Source: Membranipora membranacea
Lineage: Eukaryota > Bryozoa > Gymnolaemata > Cheilostomatida > Membraniporidae
Reading direction: 5' to 3'
Length of the DNA: 64,000 bases
Assembly (NCBI GenBank): GCA_914767715.1
Contig: OU612074.1
Coordinates: forward strand, 6,587,501-6,651,500
The stretch's first letter is position 1. Every line of letters starts with the position of its first letter. A program made the position numbers and the translations under genes. The notes under the pieces are model-generated. The model ran no database searches. It was not told the DNA's origin and worked only from the letters and a program-made list of their open reading frames with translations. Shown in pieces: positions 25,826-39,400 of the stretch.

Positions 25826-26278
25826 ATTGCTAACACACGCAAGTTAAAACAATTAAATTTGAGCATAATGATAATTAAAATTAAAAATAAACGATAAGTA
25901 AATTATGATAACAAAGAGGAAAAATAAGGTCAAAATCAAAAAGATTCACTGATGAACTCTCAATCTATGACTCACAGAGGGTGAGGACAAAACAAACACG
26001 TACCATGCAATAAATGGGTAGCTAAGGGTTGACTATATCTTTGGCAAATTAAGATCAAATAATTCTCGCAAGTCACAACATATCTTATACCCTGACAAAT
26101 GCTTCTACATAGATGTTCCATAATATGATATGTTTTTTTTAAATCGGAGAATTAACTCCAAAAGTAGTGGACATTTTTTTCATTGATATTTTTTAGAGGA
26201 TGCTGTTAATTATTGAAAATTGATAAATGAAGCGGAATAATGTTGCTGCCTTATAGACCAATCATGGCAAACGCCTTC

Positions 26279-29200
26279 TTAGCCTTGTTGCTCCCCATAA
26301 TGTCTCAGATATTCAGGGCTGAGATGTATACCGCCTGGTCCAGCTAGCCTTGTAGATCCCATAAGATCTAAGTCTATCTGCCTAGCTGCCTGCCTTCCCT
26401 CAGAAATAGCCCAAACTACGAGCGATTGTCCTCTCCTGTAAAATAAAAGATTTAGAGTACTTAATGTACTTGAAGTTCCCAAGAGGAAACACATAGGGTC
26501 GGGTTTGTCACATGCGAAGGTCGCTGCGAATCATGCAGCTTGTACTGGGACAATAGACTCGATGACGCATTAGATGATAGAATGGAAAATCACATTACAT
26601 GTGAGAAGACCACAAACTGATTAATACATTGATTTCTGACTCGGCAGAAAATTCTTTGTTCCTTGTTCATTTGTGCTGACATTTCAGAAACTTTGAACAT
26701 CAAAACTTTATTAAATTTTTAGAGGACTGGTAAAAAGTTTTATAGTTTGCTCCATGTAATTGACTCTATTAGTGTCTGCCCAAAAAACACCAACAAAATC
26801 ACAAAATTTAAGTTATGATTGGAGAGAGAGTTCATGAATTTAAGTTCTCAAGCTTCATTGTCAGTGTGAGGAGATGTGATGCCATCCCACCCCTCCCACC
26901 AGATATCTCAATATAACAAGGCTAACCATTACCCAGAATACAGCAGTAATCTACCTGCACTATTATTACCCAGAATTCAGTAGTAACAAATCTGCACTAC
27001 CATTACCCAGAATGCAGCAGTAACCTACCTGCACTATTATTTCCCAGAATTCAATAGTAACCTATCTGCACTACCATTACCCAGACAGCAACAGTAACCT
27101 ACCTGCAGTCACCAGCAGCGTAAACTTTAGGTACGGATGTGTGATATTTATTCTTCGGGGTCTTCATATTAGATCTCGGGTCACAGTCCATATTCAGCTC
27201 TTTGATGACGGACTTCTCGGGTCCGAGGAATCCCATGGCTAATAAAACTAGGTCACACTTATAAAACTCCTCAGAACCTGTGAACAGAAATACAACAATT
27301 GATAATAAAAAAATCCAGTATATAACAAATATATAATATCTTTATTATCATAAAAATCTTAATTAAACTATTTTATATTATTCTAGTTTCAGTGTATGGG
27401 TCTTGGATGGCTTTTCCTATTCGATACAAGTAGATCGTTCTGCACTTCAACGTGTAAAATAAGGACAACTCTCCATCCTATGTAATGTAATTAGCTTAGC
27501 TATTGGCTACACAAACATGACTCATGATCAGATTCTGAAGCGTCAAATAGAAACACAAGAATTAAAATTTAAAATCCTTTATCATTGTAGGTTTTATTGA
27601 CCACAATTGTAAGGAAGTCCAGGGCCTCGCTGTCTCATCCACACCATAAAATAGCAGATCAGTTCCTGATTGCTATCAGTGACATATATGTAGTATGACG
27701 AATTGAATTAACACATTTCTTACTCATGTGAGGGTCAGATGCCCTCTTCAAGTCACAAGACATACAGGCCAATAGCGGATCGGGCAGCACAAAAGACACT
27801 GAATTATTAGTTATAAAGTAGGCTGAAATGTAAATACATTGGGATACAACTCCTATCTTGTATATGGTTCCTCGTCACCCTGGGGTATCAATTAAAATGA
27901 GAATGAGCGAGAACTTTGAGCAAAGCGATAGTTTGCTCTAAAAAACATTGCTTTTCTAACTGAAAGGACCCGTTATTAACACCATGACACGTCTTACATA
28001 TCATGGTATTAATAAGTAACCATCAGTACATGTGTCAGTCTATGTACCTGACATGTTCCCACCCTTAATCATAGATTTTGAGCTCAGGTGGTCATACCAA
28101 AGACCAAAGGATACTTGGGCTACATGAAGCAATTACCGCTCTATCAATCAGGGATATACATATGATAATATATCACATGATGAGCACGGTCCCCAGCAAC
28201 GCGGCTCACAGGATTAGCAATTGACACAATAGTCAAGCAGGTGTCTAAGATGCCGTGTCTATGTTACCATATCTATGGACCATTACATACCCTCTACTGT
28301 GGACATGTTCCAGCGGCCGCTCTCGTCCTTCTTCCACTCGACCTTGACAGTGTTAACTCCACTGACATTACCTGCTCCGTCGTCTACGAATGTCTTACTC
28401 ATAATAGAGTAACGCCGCGGGTCTGACCCCATCTTCACTAACACCTGAGCAACGGTATTAAGAAAACAATTGAATGAAAGTAATGAATCCATACATATTT
28501 TGTTTGAAGTGAATTTTGTTGGAGGTAGAAACTGACTTGTTGCTGCCTGTCAAGCATTTGAACAGAGCAGTCAACAGCCTTCCGGCTTTGACCTAATGAG
28601 CATATCATAATTGAGGAGCTTCTACCCGTTCTAACTTAGAGGTCGAATCAAGTCCAGTAATATAACTCATTATCTACTACTAGCAATCGTTTCAGCAGGC
28701 AAAAAAAACAGAAGCCTCCATTTCCTTAACATTACATGGACGGGATATCCCCTCTCATTCAATCAGGCACTTCAAGTCGAAGCTATTACATATCAAATAA
28801 GAACTTTTATACATAAATATGTATATAAAGGCCAAAGTAAACCATATATTTATTATGATATATATAAAAAAAAAAATTAAAGAAGTTTTCCCACTTACCT
28901 CATCATGGCCGTAGTCCCTTCTCATGATCTTAGGCCAGGTAGGCCAGGGATTATCATTAGATCTCGTCTCAGGTGACTCGGGTAATATCTCAAACGATGT
29001 GATCGACTTGGCCCCCTGTCAAAACAAGAAACATTATCATTATTTATATTTCATCAAATGGTTGGTAAGTCCAACCAAAAAATAGTAAGGGGGGTTGCAA
29101 ATCAATGTTGAGTACATGTTGTAATATTAGTACACATACTGGTCAATCTATATATGGGTTATGACACAAACTGATGAGGTGACATAAGGGCACTAAAACT

Positions 29201-32200
29201 GGTCATCACACATATCAATGTCAATCACACTCATACTTATTTCACTATTACTGATATTCACACTTACTCGTAATCACACAGTAATATACTGATGATGTAA
29301 CCTGAGCAAGGACATGTCCTGGCTCAGCATGTACTGATGATGTTTATTTTTAAGCAAACACAAACTTGTGATGGTTTGAGAGGTAGACAACTCCAAACTG
29401 CACACATCATGAACTTTTGAAAATTTAATTAAAAAACTTTTAAGTGCATAAATAGCATAGCTTTGACAATGTCACAGCTGGTTTAGGGCAAGCACACTGA
29501 TCACGTGATATACTATTGCATGTATATCTCTGATTGATAGAGAGTGAAGTAATTCACTTAGTAGTAGTACCATCACAAAAGTCGGTGTTAAATTTTATCA
29601 ATTAGGGGTGGGTACATGTTAGGTACTGCTTCTAAATTGACTCTAACGACCAGAGATACACATGATGTCAGTGTGAGGCGCAAGGCCAAATAGCCTGAAA
29701 ATTACTTTTACAGTAAACTCCTTGAGTACACTGACCTGTCTGAGAGATGTACCGATACAGTCGTTTCCTGTATCACCTCCTCCGATAACTACGACATCCT
29801 TATCTCTGGCCATACTCTTCAGTAACGCCTCGTCAAACTCCGTCTTCTTATCCTTATAGGACATCTGATTGGACTGCCAATTACTCAGGAAGTTCATCGC
29901 AAAGTGTATACCTGTCAGGTTACGCCCTGTAAATATGGATCAAGTTGTGTACAAATTAAGATTTCTCAGCTAGTAGGAATATATGGAAGTTCATTTGCAT
30001 AAAGTTATGTTGGCATATCTTATTTCAAACGCAGGGTTCTGTTGGTCTTTGACTTCAGCCAAGGGTCACACAATAACATCTTAACACTATCCCTGATGTC
30101 CAAAACCGACCAAGTAGTTTGAGAACTTAATAGTTTGGAAAAAAAAGAGAATTCGTAAGCTCTAGCTATACAGCTCAGATTTCTAAGTCTTCAATGCGGA
30201 GAGAGTTATCCCCTCCTGGGTACAGGTGCTGGGAGTCATCGATCTCAAGCCCCACAACACACCTCTATATTGAAAGGTTTAGAGGGATCTTTCCTTTTTG
30301 CATGTTGGGTGTGCAATCACACTGTGGACCTTGGTATTTCTAGTCCTGTAACGCAAGGGCCTTGCTAGCATGAATAGAGTTTCAGTATCAAATCAGGAAT
30401 GATTGCATTTGATGAGAATTGAACTTGGAACTCACATATCACAAGTCCGAACCCTTAACTGTTGGACCTCTCTTGACTCCGGCTTGGTTGCATAATTCTG
30501 TATCTACCATTTTTGAATGTCTAAATACTCACCTGGAATGGGTAGATCTCTAGGCCAGGTAGAACCACAGGCTAACAGTACAGCATCATGGCTATCTATA
30601 AGGCTCTGAGCTGTCATAGTGACTCCGATATCCATTCCAGTCTTAAATGTTATACCCTCATCCTCCATCAGCTTAATACGCCTGACAATAATTAGATTGA
30701 TTTATTTATCAAATATTAGTGTCACCAGAGATTATGGATATATCTATAGTATCTGGTGTCACATCGATGTAATAATATACCGTAGGTTAGAGAGGGAGCA
30801 ACTCCACATTGTATATAACTTGGGTCATGTCATTTGATTATCCACTGGGGGTTGCCAAGAATACGATTCAGAGGTTTTGATTGATGTGTAAAGAGTGCAA
30901 GGTAGGACACACCACTGCTAACAAAACGAAACTGGAAATTACACATTCGGAAGAGGAGACCCTAGATTTGTTAGTCATAAAACCCTCCAATAACTTATAT
31001 TCTGTGTTTCATGCGATGAGTTGTTTATTGTTTAGTTACCTGTCAAGGACATCTCTACCTAGTTTCATAGTAGGTATACCGTATCTGAGTAACCCTCCTA
31101 CTCTATCTGCTCTCTCATATACTGTCACCTGCAAGGTATCATGTTAAGTGATAAAGGTAACGGCTAAGAGTAATTCTATAAGATATCATAGATGTTAATT
31201 CTAGGCCACATGTTAAGATGTATATACATGGAAACACTGGAAAAGTCAAAAATTAGATCAGATAATCTATCCTTTCGCGCTATAGTTTGAATAAAACAAA
31301 GTTCCATTCTGCCTTTTAACATTTGATGGAATTTGTTATGCTGAAGATTTTCTTAATGCTTGCATTACCGTGTGGTGAGGAATTATCAACCAGAACAAGT
31401 CTGGACTTGCTAAACAGGTAAGAAAACTTGTAGGAGTGGATCATGGGACATGTAACACGTGTTTCATGTGAATTATATATGAAACACTTGGGTGTTACAC
31501 TAAAATTGCGGCCAATGCCATGCGTGGCTATACACTTATAACAGGGTATATCACAGACTACAGAAAGACCAAAGCAATATATAGTCTGGCAGCTAGTTCT
31601 GGTGTAGTTTTGCAATATTTTTTCTCTAAGAAAATTCATGGCAGTTCTGGGTAAAAATCATGTATAGAATTAGCAATTGTCCACCCTTCTTATCTATGTG
31701 GTACCGAGGAGGTGCTATGATTTTGTCATGTGTCAAAATATTGCAGAACTAGCTGCCAAACTATATATTGCTTTGGTCTTTCGGTTATCTTATGGCTTAT
31801 GAAAACCTAACTATCATCATATACTGGATTTCTTCTAACAACTAATGTCTCACCAGATGACCAGCTTTATTGAGTTGAGCTGCAGCAGCCAGACCAGCAG
31901 GGCCGGATCCAACTATAGCCACAGTCTTCCCTGACCTCTGTGTAGGGGGTTCAGGATGCATCCACCCCTGTGCCCAGGCGTGGTCGATTATCTGGTTCTC
32001 TATGTTCTTGATGGTTACTGGATCAGCGTTTATACCGAGCACACAGGCGCCCTGATAATGCGACAGAAATTAACAGGATGTTAGAGCAATGCATGATAAC
32101 ATCACACCTCTGCAGCATTCCCACAATGCAATATAAGCCTGGTTTACACAAGGGATCAGGTCTATATGATTAATGTTCTATGACTGAAATAATCTCGCTG

Positions 32201-33416
32201 GGAATACCAGAAAAATGCATTGTGGGATATTCTTATATTTTCCCATTTTGGTATCATACACATTATTTTGGCGGCAATATCAATAGTCACCAACTTTTAG
32301 CATTATCATGAGTGCCTTGTTTCAGGCCTTAGATGTATTTCATACAATTGAAAACCTTTCGCGTGATTGTTTATTGGAACCATTCAGCCTGCCATTGGCT
32401 TCAAGATCCAGATTTATCACATGTTTGACTAACATTGTACTACAGTTGGATGACATGCATGATAAACTTTAAATCATAATATTGTACCAACCTCACATGG
32501 TGCAGGGCAAACTCTACCGGTGAATTCTGGGAAGTTATTTGTTTGTAGAAGTTGATACAAAGCCTCCTTCCAGTTACCCTAAAATATTCATCACATTCAT
32601 CAAGTAGACATAATAGGTTACACAATGTACTGAGATTCAACGAGAGTTATCTTTTTTTCCAGTAATATATTTTATAAAATGTGACAGTCCAGTGCATTTA
32701 CCTATTTCAAGAGGTTGTTACCTTTAGAATTTATTTGCATGGCTTGGGAAAAAAATTGATTCTAAGATGTGCAACAATAAGACAACTTCATACAAAGAAA
32801 CATCGGCTTTTATTTTAGTTTATCACGCAAACGAAATTCACAGTTAGAACACGTAATGACAATCAATGATGCTGGTGGTACGTGGGAGGTATGTCTCATA
32901 CTGACGGTTATCATATGTCCCCATAGAATTAGACTAACCTGGTAGACGAGATCGTTCCATTTAGGTATAATATTACCGAGAGGACAACCGTTACCACTCT
33001 GACAAAAAGGTACTCCACAATCCATACAACGAGCTGCTTGTACCTAAATATATCAGAAGAACTTATCACACACCAGAATCAATAAGGGGAGTTCTTTTAT
33101 GTAGGATAACATGAGAATCTTTACAAAATCCTCAATATGTCAACTGGAAAACTGTATGTAAACTCAAAAAGTCTCAATTGTTTTAATTAAAACACTAGGC
33201 TAGTAATGTCAAGGAGTAACTGTTACTCTGTGGTCATAATAACTCAAAGTATTTGATATTTCTCAAGGGATACAACAAAGATGAAATTCTGAAATGAAAT
33301 GTCATACCTGCAGGCCTCTCCTAATAGCCTTATGATCGTAAATCTCCTTCCAGTCTGTGGTACGACCAGCAGAGTCCCTGTAGTGATTCTTAGCTCTTCT
33401 GTACTTCACAAAACCT
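26279..33416 (-). CDS. GOGAT: GOGAT exons 38-48: beta-subunit-like 4Fe-4S, FAD and NAD(P)H oxidoreductase part
   Basis: Exons 33416-33308, 33043-32939, 32578-32492, 32051-31854, 31128-31040, 30681-30533, 29926-29736, 29015-28899, 28444-28291, 27277-27103, 26435-26279. This C-terminal part corresponds to bacterial GltD, which passes electrons from NADH through FAD and two 4Fe-4S clusters to FMN. It carries [25 protein letters not shown] followed by GAC, the FAD motif [14 protein letters not shown], the nucleotide motif [13 protein letters not shown], and the late FAD segment [19 protein letters not shown]. It ends with an E-Q-Q-G C-terminus and TAA. A 37-bp tandem repeat overlaps the donor site of exon 47. 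Confidence 0.95.
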
Positions 33417-36400
33417 CTGTGAAAAAATAAAACCATACAAATTATTGAGTATTAGGTAGCAGGAAGACCGAGTTAGGACCATTTGCTTTCATAAGGAGTT
33501 GCTCCCCTTAAAATAGAATGCAGGCAAACTGGACCGAACTTGATTTAGGAAGCAGGTGAAGTAATCTCAATGTCAGAGGTGGAATCTTTCACCAGGGATT
33601 TCATTTCAAGAGACACACATGAATAATTAGATAGACAGACATTCCCTACTATTACAAGATAAGAAATTATTAGTTCAAATCATATGCCCCTACAAACACA
33701 TGTGCAACTTGATTTGCAGTAAATTGACTCTTTGGAGCAAAGTCGCCGTCCTGACACAAAAGTCAGAAGCAGTTTTTTATCCCTCAGTATAGAAGCAGAG
33801 CCTACCTGACTTTATCGACCTTCTCAGACGAGATATGACTGACGCTCTCCCGCCTGCCGTGGAGCTGATCTTTAACTACATCCTCCAGATCCTCGATATT
33901 CAGGGATCCTGAGCTCAGAGAGCGATGCTGTAAGATGACAACAACAATACGTGAAATAACAATATAGCCCACACCATCCCTGTCTGCTTGTACTAACAGA
34001 TTGCGGGTGGATCTGAGGGTTTTACATGAACCTTAAAACTGGGCTTCATATCATTGTCAGATGCTGATCCTCTAGTTGCATAACTGACCAATTAGCCAAG
34101 ACCAGCAATGTCAGTCCCACGAGCAGTTACATCACATATTTGTCACTACTGCCGTCCAGTAGCTTCGATGATTTGAAACTTTAACACTTTTGTTACACCG
34201 GGACCGATGGTGTATCACGCTGAGGTATAAGGTGTGTTTGGGTGGGGAGATAATCAAATCTGACCATTCACACCAATAGTCAAAACGTGCCTCATCATAA
34301 GTGAATTGAAACTGAAACTCACCAGTGAAAAATGCTTACAACAGCAAAGCAAAAATCACGAGTTTACAGAAATATTGCCAGAGATTGTGCAAGCAAAATA
34401 CAAGACCAGCAGCAAAAACCCAACATGCTGCTTGGCTGTGCAGCCATATAGTGTCTGGCTATGTGGCCTTGGTGGATGTTGCATTTTTCTGGCATTGAGA
34501 GGGAACCCAACACTAAAACAACATAGAATGGTACTCGCAGTGACTGGAAACTTGCTAGCTGTCGTGTCTGATAAACTTAAAGCTACCGCCCTTGGGCGGC
34601 CTGACTCAGTATACATTTTTGTTTTAGTGACATTATTTGGGTCCCTTAGATATAAGAAAAACCATTCAATGGGAAGTGGAGCGCCTGTTACGATAAACAC
34701 AAGCTTGATAGATACCTTCATGTGATTGTCCGACTACAAACACAAGATTATCTGTCAACCCGCAGCTCAAAAGCCACATGGTTAGTTACAATGCCCGAGC
34801 AACCCTACGATTTTCAAAAATGTTTAGGTGGCTGCGCTGCAAAGATAACTTTCACAGCTTTATCAATTTGAAAAGGTCAACAATAACACTCTCCCGACTT
34901 GTAACAGCCATATATTATTACTTCCTATGTTTACTAGTTCTTGGCCTTCACTCTTTGCTGGCGACTATAATTCTGGATTGTGATTTGATATTATTGAAAC
35001 CAATGTGAATAAAATAATATTGATTTACTGCAAGCATTTTTCTTTTATAGTTTGAAACACTCGGTCACAGACATATCTGGAAGTAGATTTTAGCAATACT
35101 CTGAGACTGCGTAAGTCACTAGAGATATCGACTCTAGCACTCCTAATACCTTCCTAAAACAACTGGTATTGTGTGAATTTTAAGTTCAGTGATCACAAAA
35201 GCTAGAATTATTTAAAGGTTTTGGTGCTAGGGAGAGAGGAAAGCTCTATAGCAAAGATAGTCGCTTGATTCGCTAAGCACTCTTGCAGCTTGACACCTGA
35301 TTCGCCAACCACTCAGTTAGCTTGCTGGTATAATAATATTCTATATTTATGATACATACCATGGGCTGAAATAGAACAAAAGATAAAAATGGATTTAAAG
35401 GGTGTTTCATGGGTACCTATGATTGCCCAAAGCCTCCGTATGTAAGGACTAGAAATAGCTGAAACTGAACTGAACAATAACAAGATCAATATAAGTCATA
35501 ACCAACGTTTTACCTTTACTGGTGACTTGGGGATCTAGAAAAAGACGCTTCATTTATTTTGTTGGGTCTTGAAATTGAAGAAGAGACAACTTGTCTCAGT
35601 AAAAGTTTGACCTATTTATTTGACGCTTCAGAGTTGACCATTATTGAATTGGCATGATGAACACGTCATTTGCACAGATGGACACTTGTGTACGCAGCCT
35701 TGGTGATTAAACACCGATTACGCCTACACACTTATAATTATGTGTACCCAAAATACAATGGAATCAACTACTACAATTCTTTGCCTTCATAGATTCCTAG
35801 ATTATTGTATGTTAGAAGTTTTCTGAATATTGTATATATATATATAGTATACCTCTAGTTTGAGAGGTTTCTGTGAGATATCAGACACATTGACTATATC
35901 CTCATGTACTTCATTACTCTCGACAGCCAGGTGAGCACCTGACAAAAAGTAAAAGAATAGTTATAGATGAATAGTTTGATAAACAAATAAACAAATAATT
36001 ATAGAGGAATTATAATCATGGTGTCAAACTGACAATACAAATAGCGAGAAAAAATACTGTCTATAGAGGAGCAGTAATAAAAATAGAGAGGCATGATTTG
36101 TATCATAAAGACGACAGAATAGCGTAATTATTCACAACTAAAATATATTTCATTCGGAGTTATCTTGTCACTGACGTTAATAGGGCAACTCCAACTTAGA
36201 TACATTAAAGTCTGCACAAATCTAAGGCTAATACATTGAAACCAATGGGGAATGCTATATGAAACCAGCTTGTCCCACGTTTTCCATTACACAGAAAGAT
36301 GAAGCAACTTCAACTTCGTGGAAATATTTCACAATTCGTTTTCACCTTTTCGCATGAAAGAAACTAAAACTTCAAGTACTAAACAGCTATTAACCACTGA

Positions 36401-39400
36401 CCTTCCTTGTGTTCTACATTATCATCTGACCCGTCACATGTAACTTCCACTCGAGACTCTGTCTCCTCCAGAGCTTTCTGTTCAGCCTCCTCGGCCTTCT
36501 TCTCTTCCAGAACTCGGCGGTATTCTCTCGGGAAAACCTGGGTACAACAGATAAAATACAATGAATAATAATATTATCAAATACATTACTATCAGGCTTA
36601 ATTATTCCTGGTGCTGAGGTTTAAAGGTAGAAACACATTGGCATTAGATGAAAAACCATTGTGTCGCCGGCGAATACGCTCAGTATCCAAATATTTTAAT
36701 ATTTGGACGAAATCACCCAGCATCAAATGATAACACCCTCTGTTTTGAGCAGTTGATGGTTAGGCCAGCTACGGCCTGTCGTATTGTAACACATTTCATC
36801 ACATACCTTGACAAACTTGCTGGCGCTGGCTGGCCACTCTTGGAGCATCATTGCGGCGACCTCTGACCCCGTTTTGTCCTTGAACTCTTGCAGCAGATCT
36901 CCCAGTAGTTTGATGTCCTCTTCTAACACAACAGGATCTACATCTACTGTCTCTGTGTTAACCTTAGTATCAAACACTCGAGCTCTAGGGAGAAACAGAT
37001 AAACACTAAAGAAAGCATCAAAATTTGGATTTTTTTCCTATTTAATTTAATTTGTGTTTAAATGTCTCACTGGCGTCATCAGGTAACTAAATCAATATTG
37101 GGACAGCATCATGTTAACAAGATTTTCATTTACATTCCAAATGGGTAAAGGCCTATAGTTCTGATAGCTAAGCTGCCCCAAGTATTGTGAGATATCTAAT
37201 AACATTTCCAAATTCCCCGATGAGATGTGGTTGATTATTGATCGCTACTACCAGCAATTCAGGGAGTTTCAATATGTTTGCCTTCTTGTGATGGCTGAGA
37301 AAAGTTGTTAACTTACTCATCCCAGATATAAGCTATTCCTCCGGACATTCCAGCAGCAAAGTTTCTACCAGTTAGATTAAGTACTACAGCCACACCTCCT
37401 GTCATGTACTCACAGCCGTGATCTCCACAACCCTGCAAATAGTGTAGAGCTCATAGGTCAATTCACGGGTCAAGTTGACAGCTACTTCATCCTTACATTG
37501 CAAGTCAACTTAATTGATGAGTTACTACAGTCTTTAATGTTTGAGTCTGAGCCATAGTTTTGAGGATTAAATATAAAAGTTTTCACAGGAGGATAAAACT
37601 TGCCGCATAGCCTTAAAAGAGCAAAAATGCTATTGCTAGCTAACAATTACACATCATCTTTAGTTTGTATGACTCCCCACCTATGCATGTTAAAATAAGC
37701 GCTAGCTAAAATTTAATTCTCTACTGTAAATACAATCCAATATGCCTGCATTTGTAGTTGCCCCTACTTGCAGGTCACCAGTAGAATTGGAAAGTTTGAT
37801 TCAGTTTAATCTAATTGTCACATACCTCACAGATAGCGATAGCTCCAGAGTTTCTCACACAGAATCGCTCCGCTGTCTGTCCTCTGAAGAAAGCCTTACC
37901 AGATGTGGCGCCGTACAGACAGACATTACCCACTATTATATTATTCTCTGATTTATATCCAGGATATGAGTTCTTAGGTGGATATACAATCACCTCACCG
38001 CCTGGTCATATAGAAAAACACAGGCATGATTGTCTAATTCACATGTTCCATTTCCGTACAAATATCAAGTGATTAAGGTGCCAAAGGAAGGGTCCGACAT
38101 GTTTGCGGCAAGTTGCTCTCTGTTTGAAGGTAGGTCGGAGCACCCATTGGGCATCAACAACGCCCAGTAGTCAGTAGTCAGTAGACTGCAGCTGGATTCG
38201 AACACAGGACCTCTTTTATGCAACCTTCAGAATGTATATTGCGCTTGTCCAGAAGTTTATGATTATGATTATAATACAGACCTGATAATCCTTTGCCGAC
38301 GTAGTCATTAGCATCTCCTTCGAGCTCCACATGTACACCTTTAGTGAGGAAGGCGCAGAAAGCCTGTCCGGCTGACCCGTCCAGTTTAATGTTAATCTTA
38401 GATCCATCCGGTAGACCTGCCTCTCCGTAACGCCTAATGAGAAAACAAGATGTCCGCTGTTCATAAAATGTATGTACTGACACATGATTTGAAATTAGTC
38501 CAATATAAAGTACATGCTAAATGAGTAAATCATTGCAGCAGGTTGCTGTTTTCGTATGAGCATGGACTAGGGAGATATAATGGCCAGCTAATATCTACTC
38601 CACTATTCGTTACTTTATACAAGCTCCAACTCTCAACTAGCACACTGACATCGAGACTATTAGCATGTGTATTTGTGAACGAAAGAGTCAATTAAGAATT
38701 AGTACATTGAGCTCGGGTTGTGACAACGAATTCCTTCTGATGGTACTCAGGCTAAGTGAGATAGTTCACTCGCTATCGATCAGAGATATACATGTAATAG
38801 TATATCAGTGTGTTTAACTAGTGAATATTGGTGCTAGCTAACATTTTGTCAACCAACTAATAGCTAACTATAATTACTCCTCCAGAGTAGCACCTTAGCT
38901 AGATCAAATTAACCACATCGCTCAATTCAATTCTGGTTACAAATCAGATAACAAGTCACACAGGCCATGAGTGTATACCTAGTAGGTCACGAGATCATGG
39001 GTTATGGGTTTATTAGTGTGGAGCTCATGGGTTAAATAGGGTGCAGCATGGACAAGTTCAGGGAAAACTAAATCGGAGTTATTCTAGCAAAATTCTGTAC
39101 TACTTCTTCCTTACATTATAATTCATACCACCGTGGTATTCTACTCACACGGAGATCTCGTAGCTGAGGGTTGCACCGAATGTTCTGTCCACATTAGTGA
39201 TGGGCATGCAGATCTGGAAATCTTTGCTATGACCCTCAAGTACTGAGTGAGCCATCTTGATGATGTTATAATCCTGTCAAAAGTAAAATAATTCACTTTG
39301 AAACATGATATATTTTGAGATATGGCAAGACCAATGCAAATTTACAATAATATTCACCAACTACAGCGGAACGGATTCTGACATCAGCATTTATTGAACA

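Larger units (their letters stand above)
21336..26278. other. Gene-poor intergenic region, right part
   Basis: It holds a C-run at about 21503, the tandem U2-headed SINE pair, and the 3' flank of GOGAT. A 108-codon frame at 23509-23835 (minus) has no recognisable features. Confidence 0.55.

Noticed and set aside
29643-29735. Extension of GOGAT exon 44 past 29736 in the open frame
   Set aside because: A clear AGACAG/GTCAGT donor occurs at 29736, and the next exon continues the conserved protein in phase.
34306-34725. Overlapping 139- and 121-codon frames on both strands
   Set aside because: Mirror-image frames in a GOGAT intron with no family motifs; a chance stretch lacking stops.
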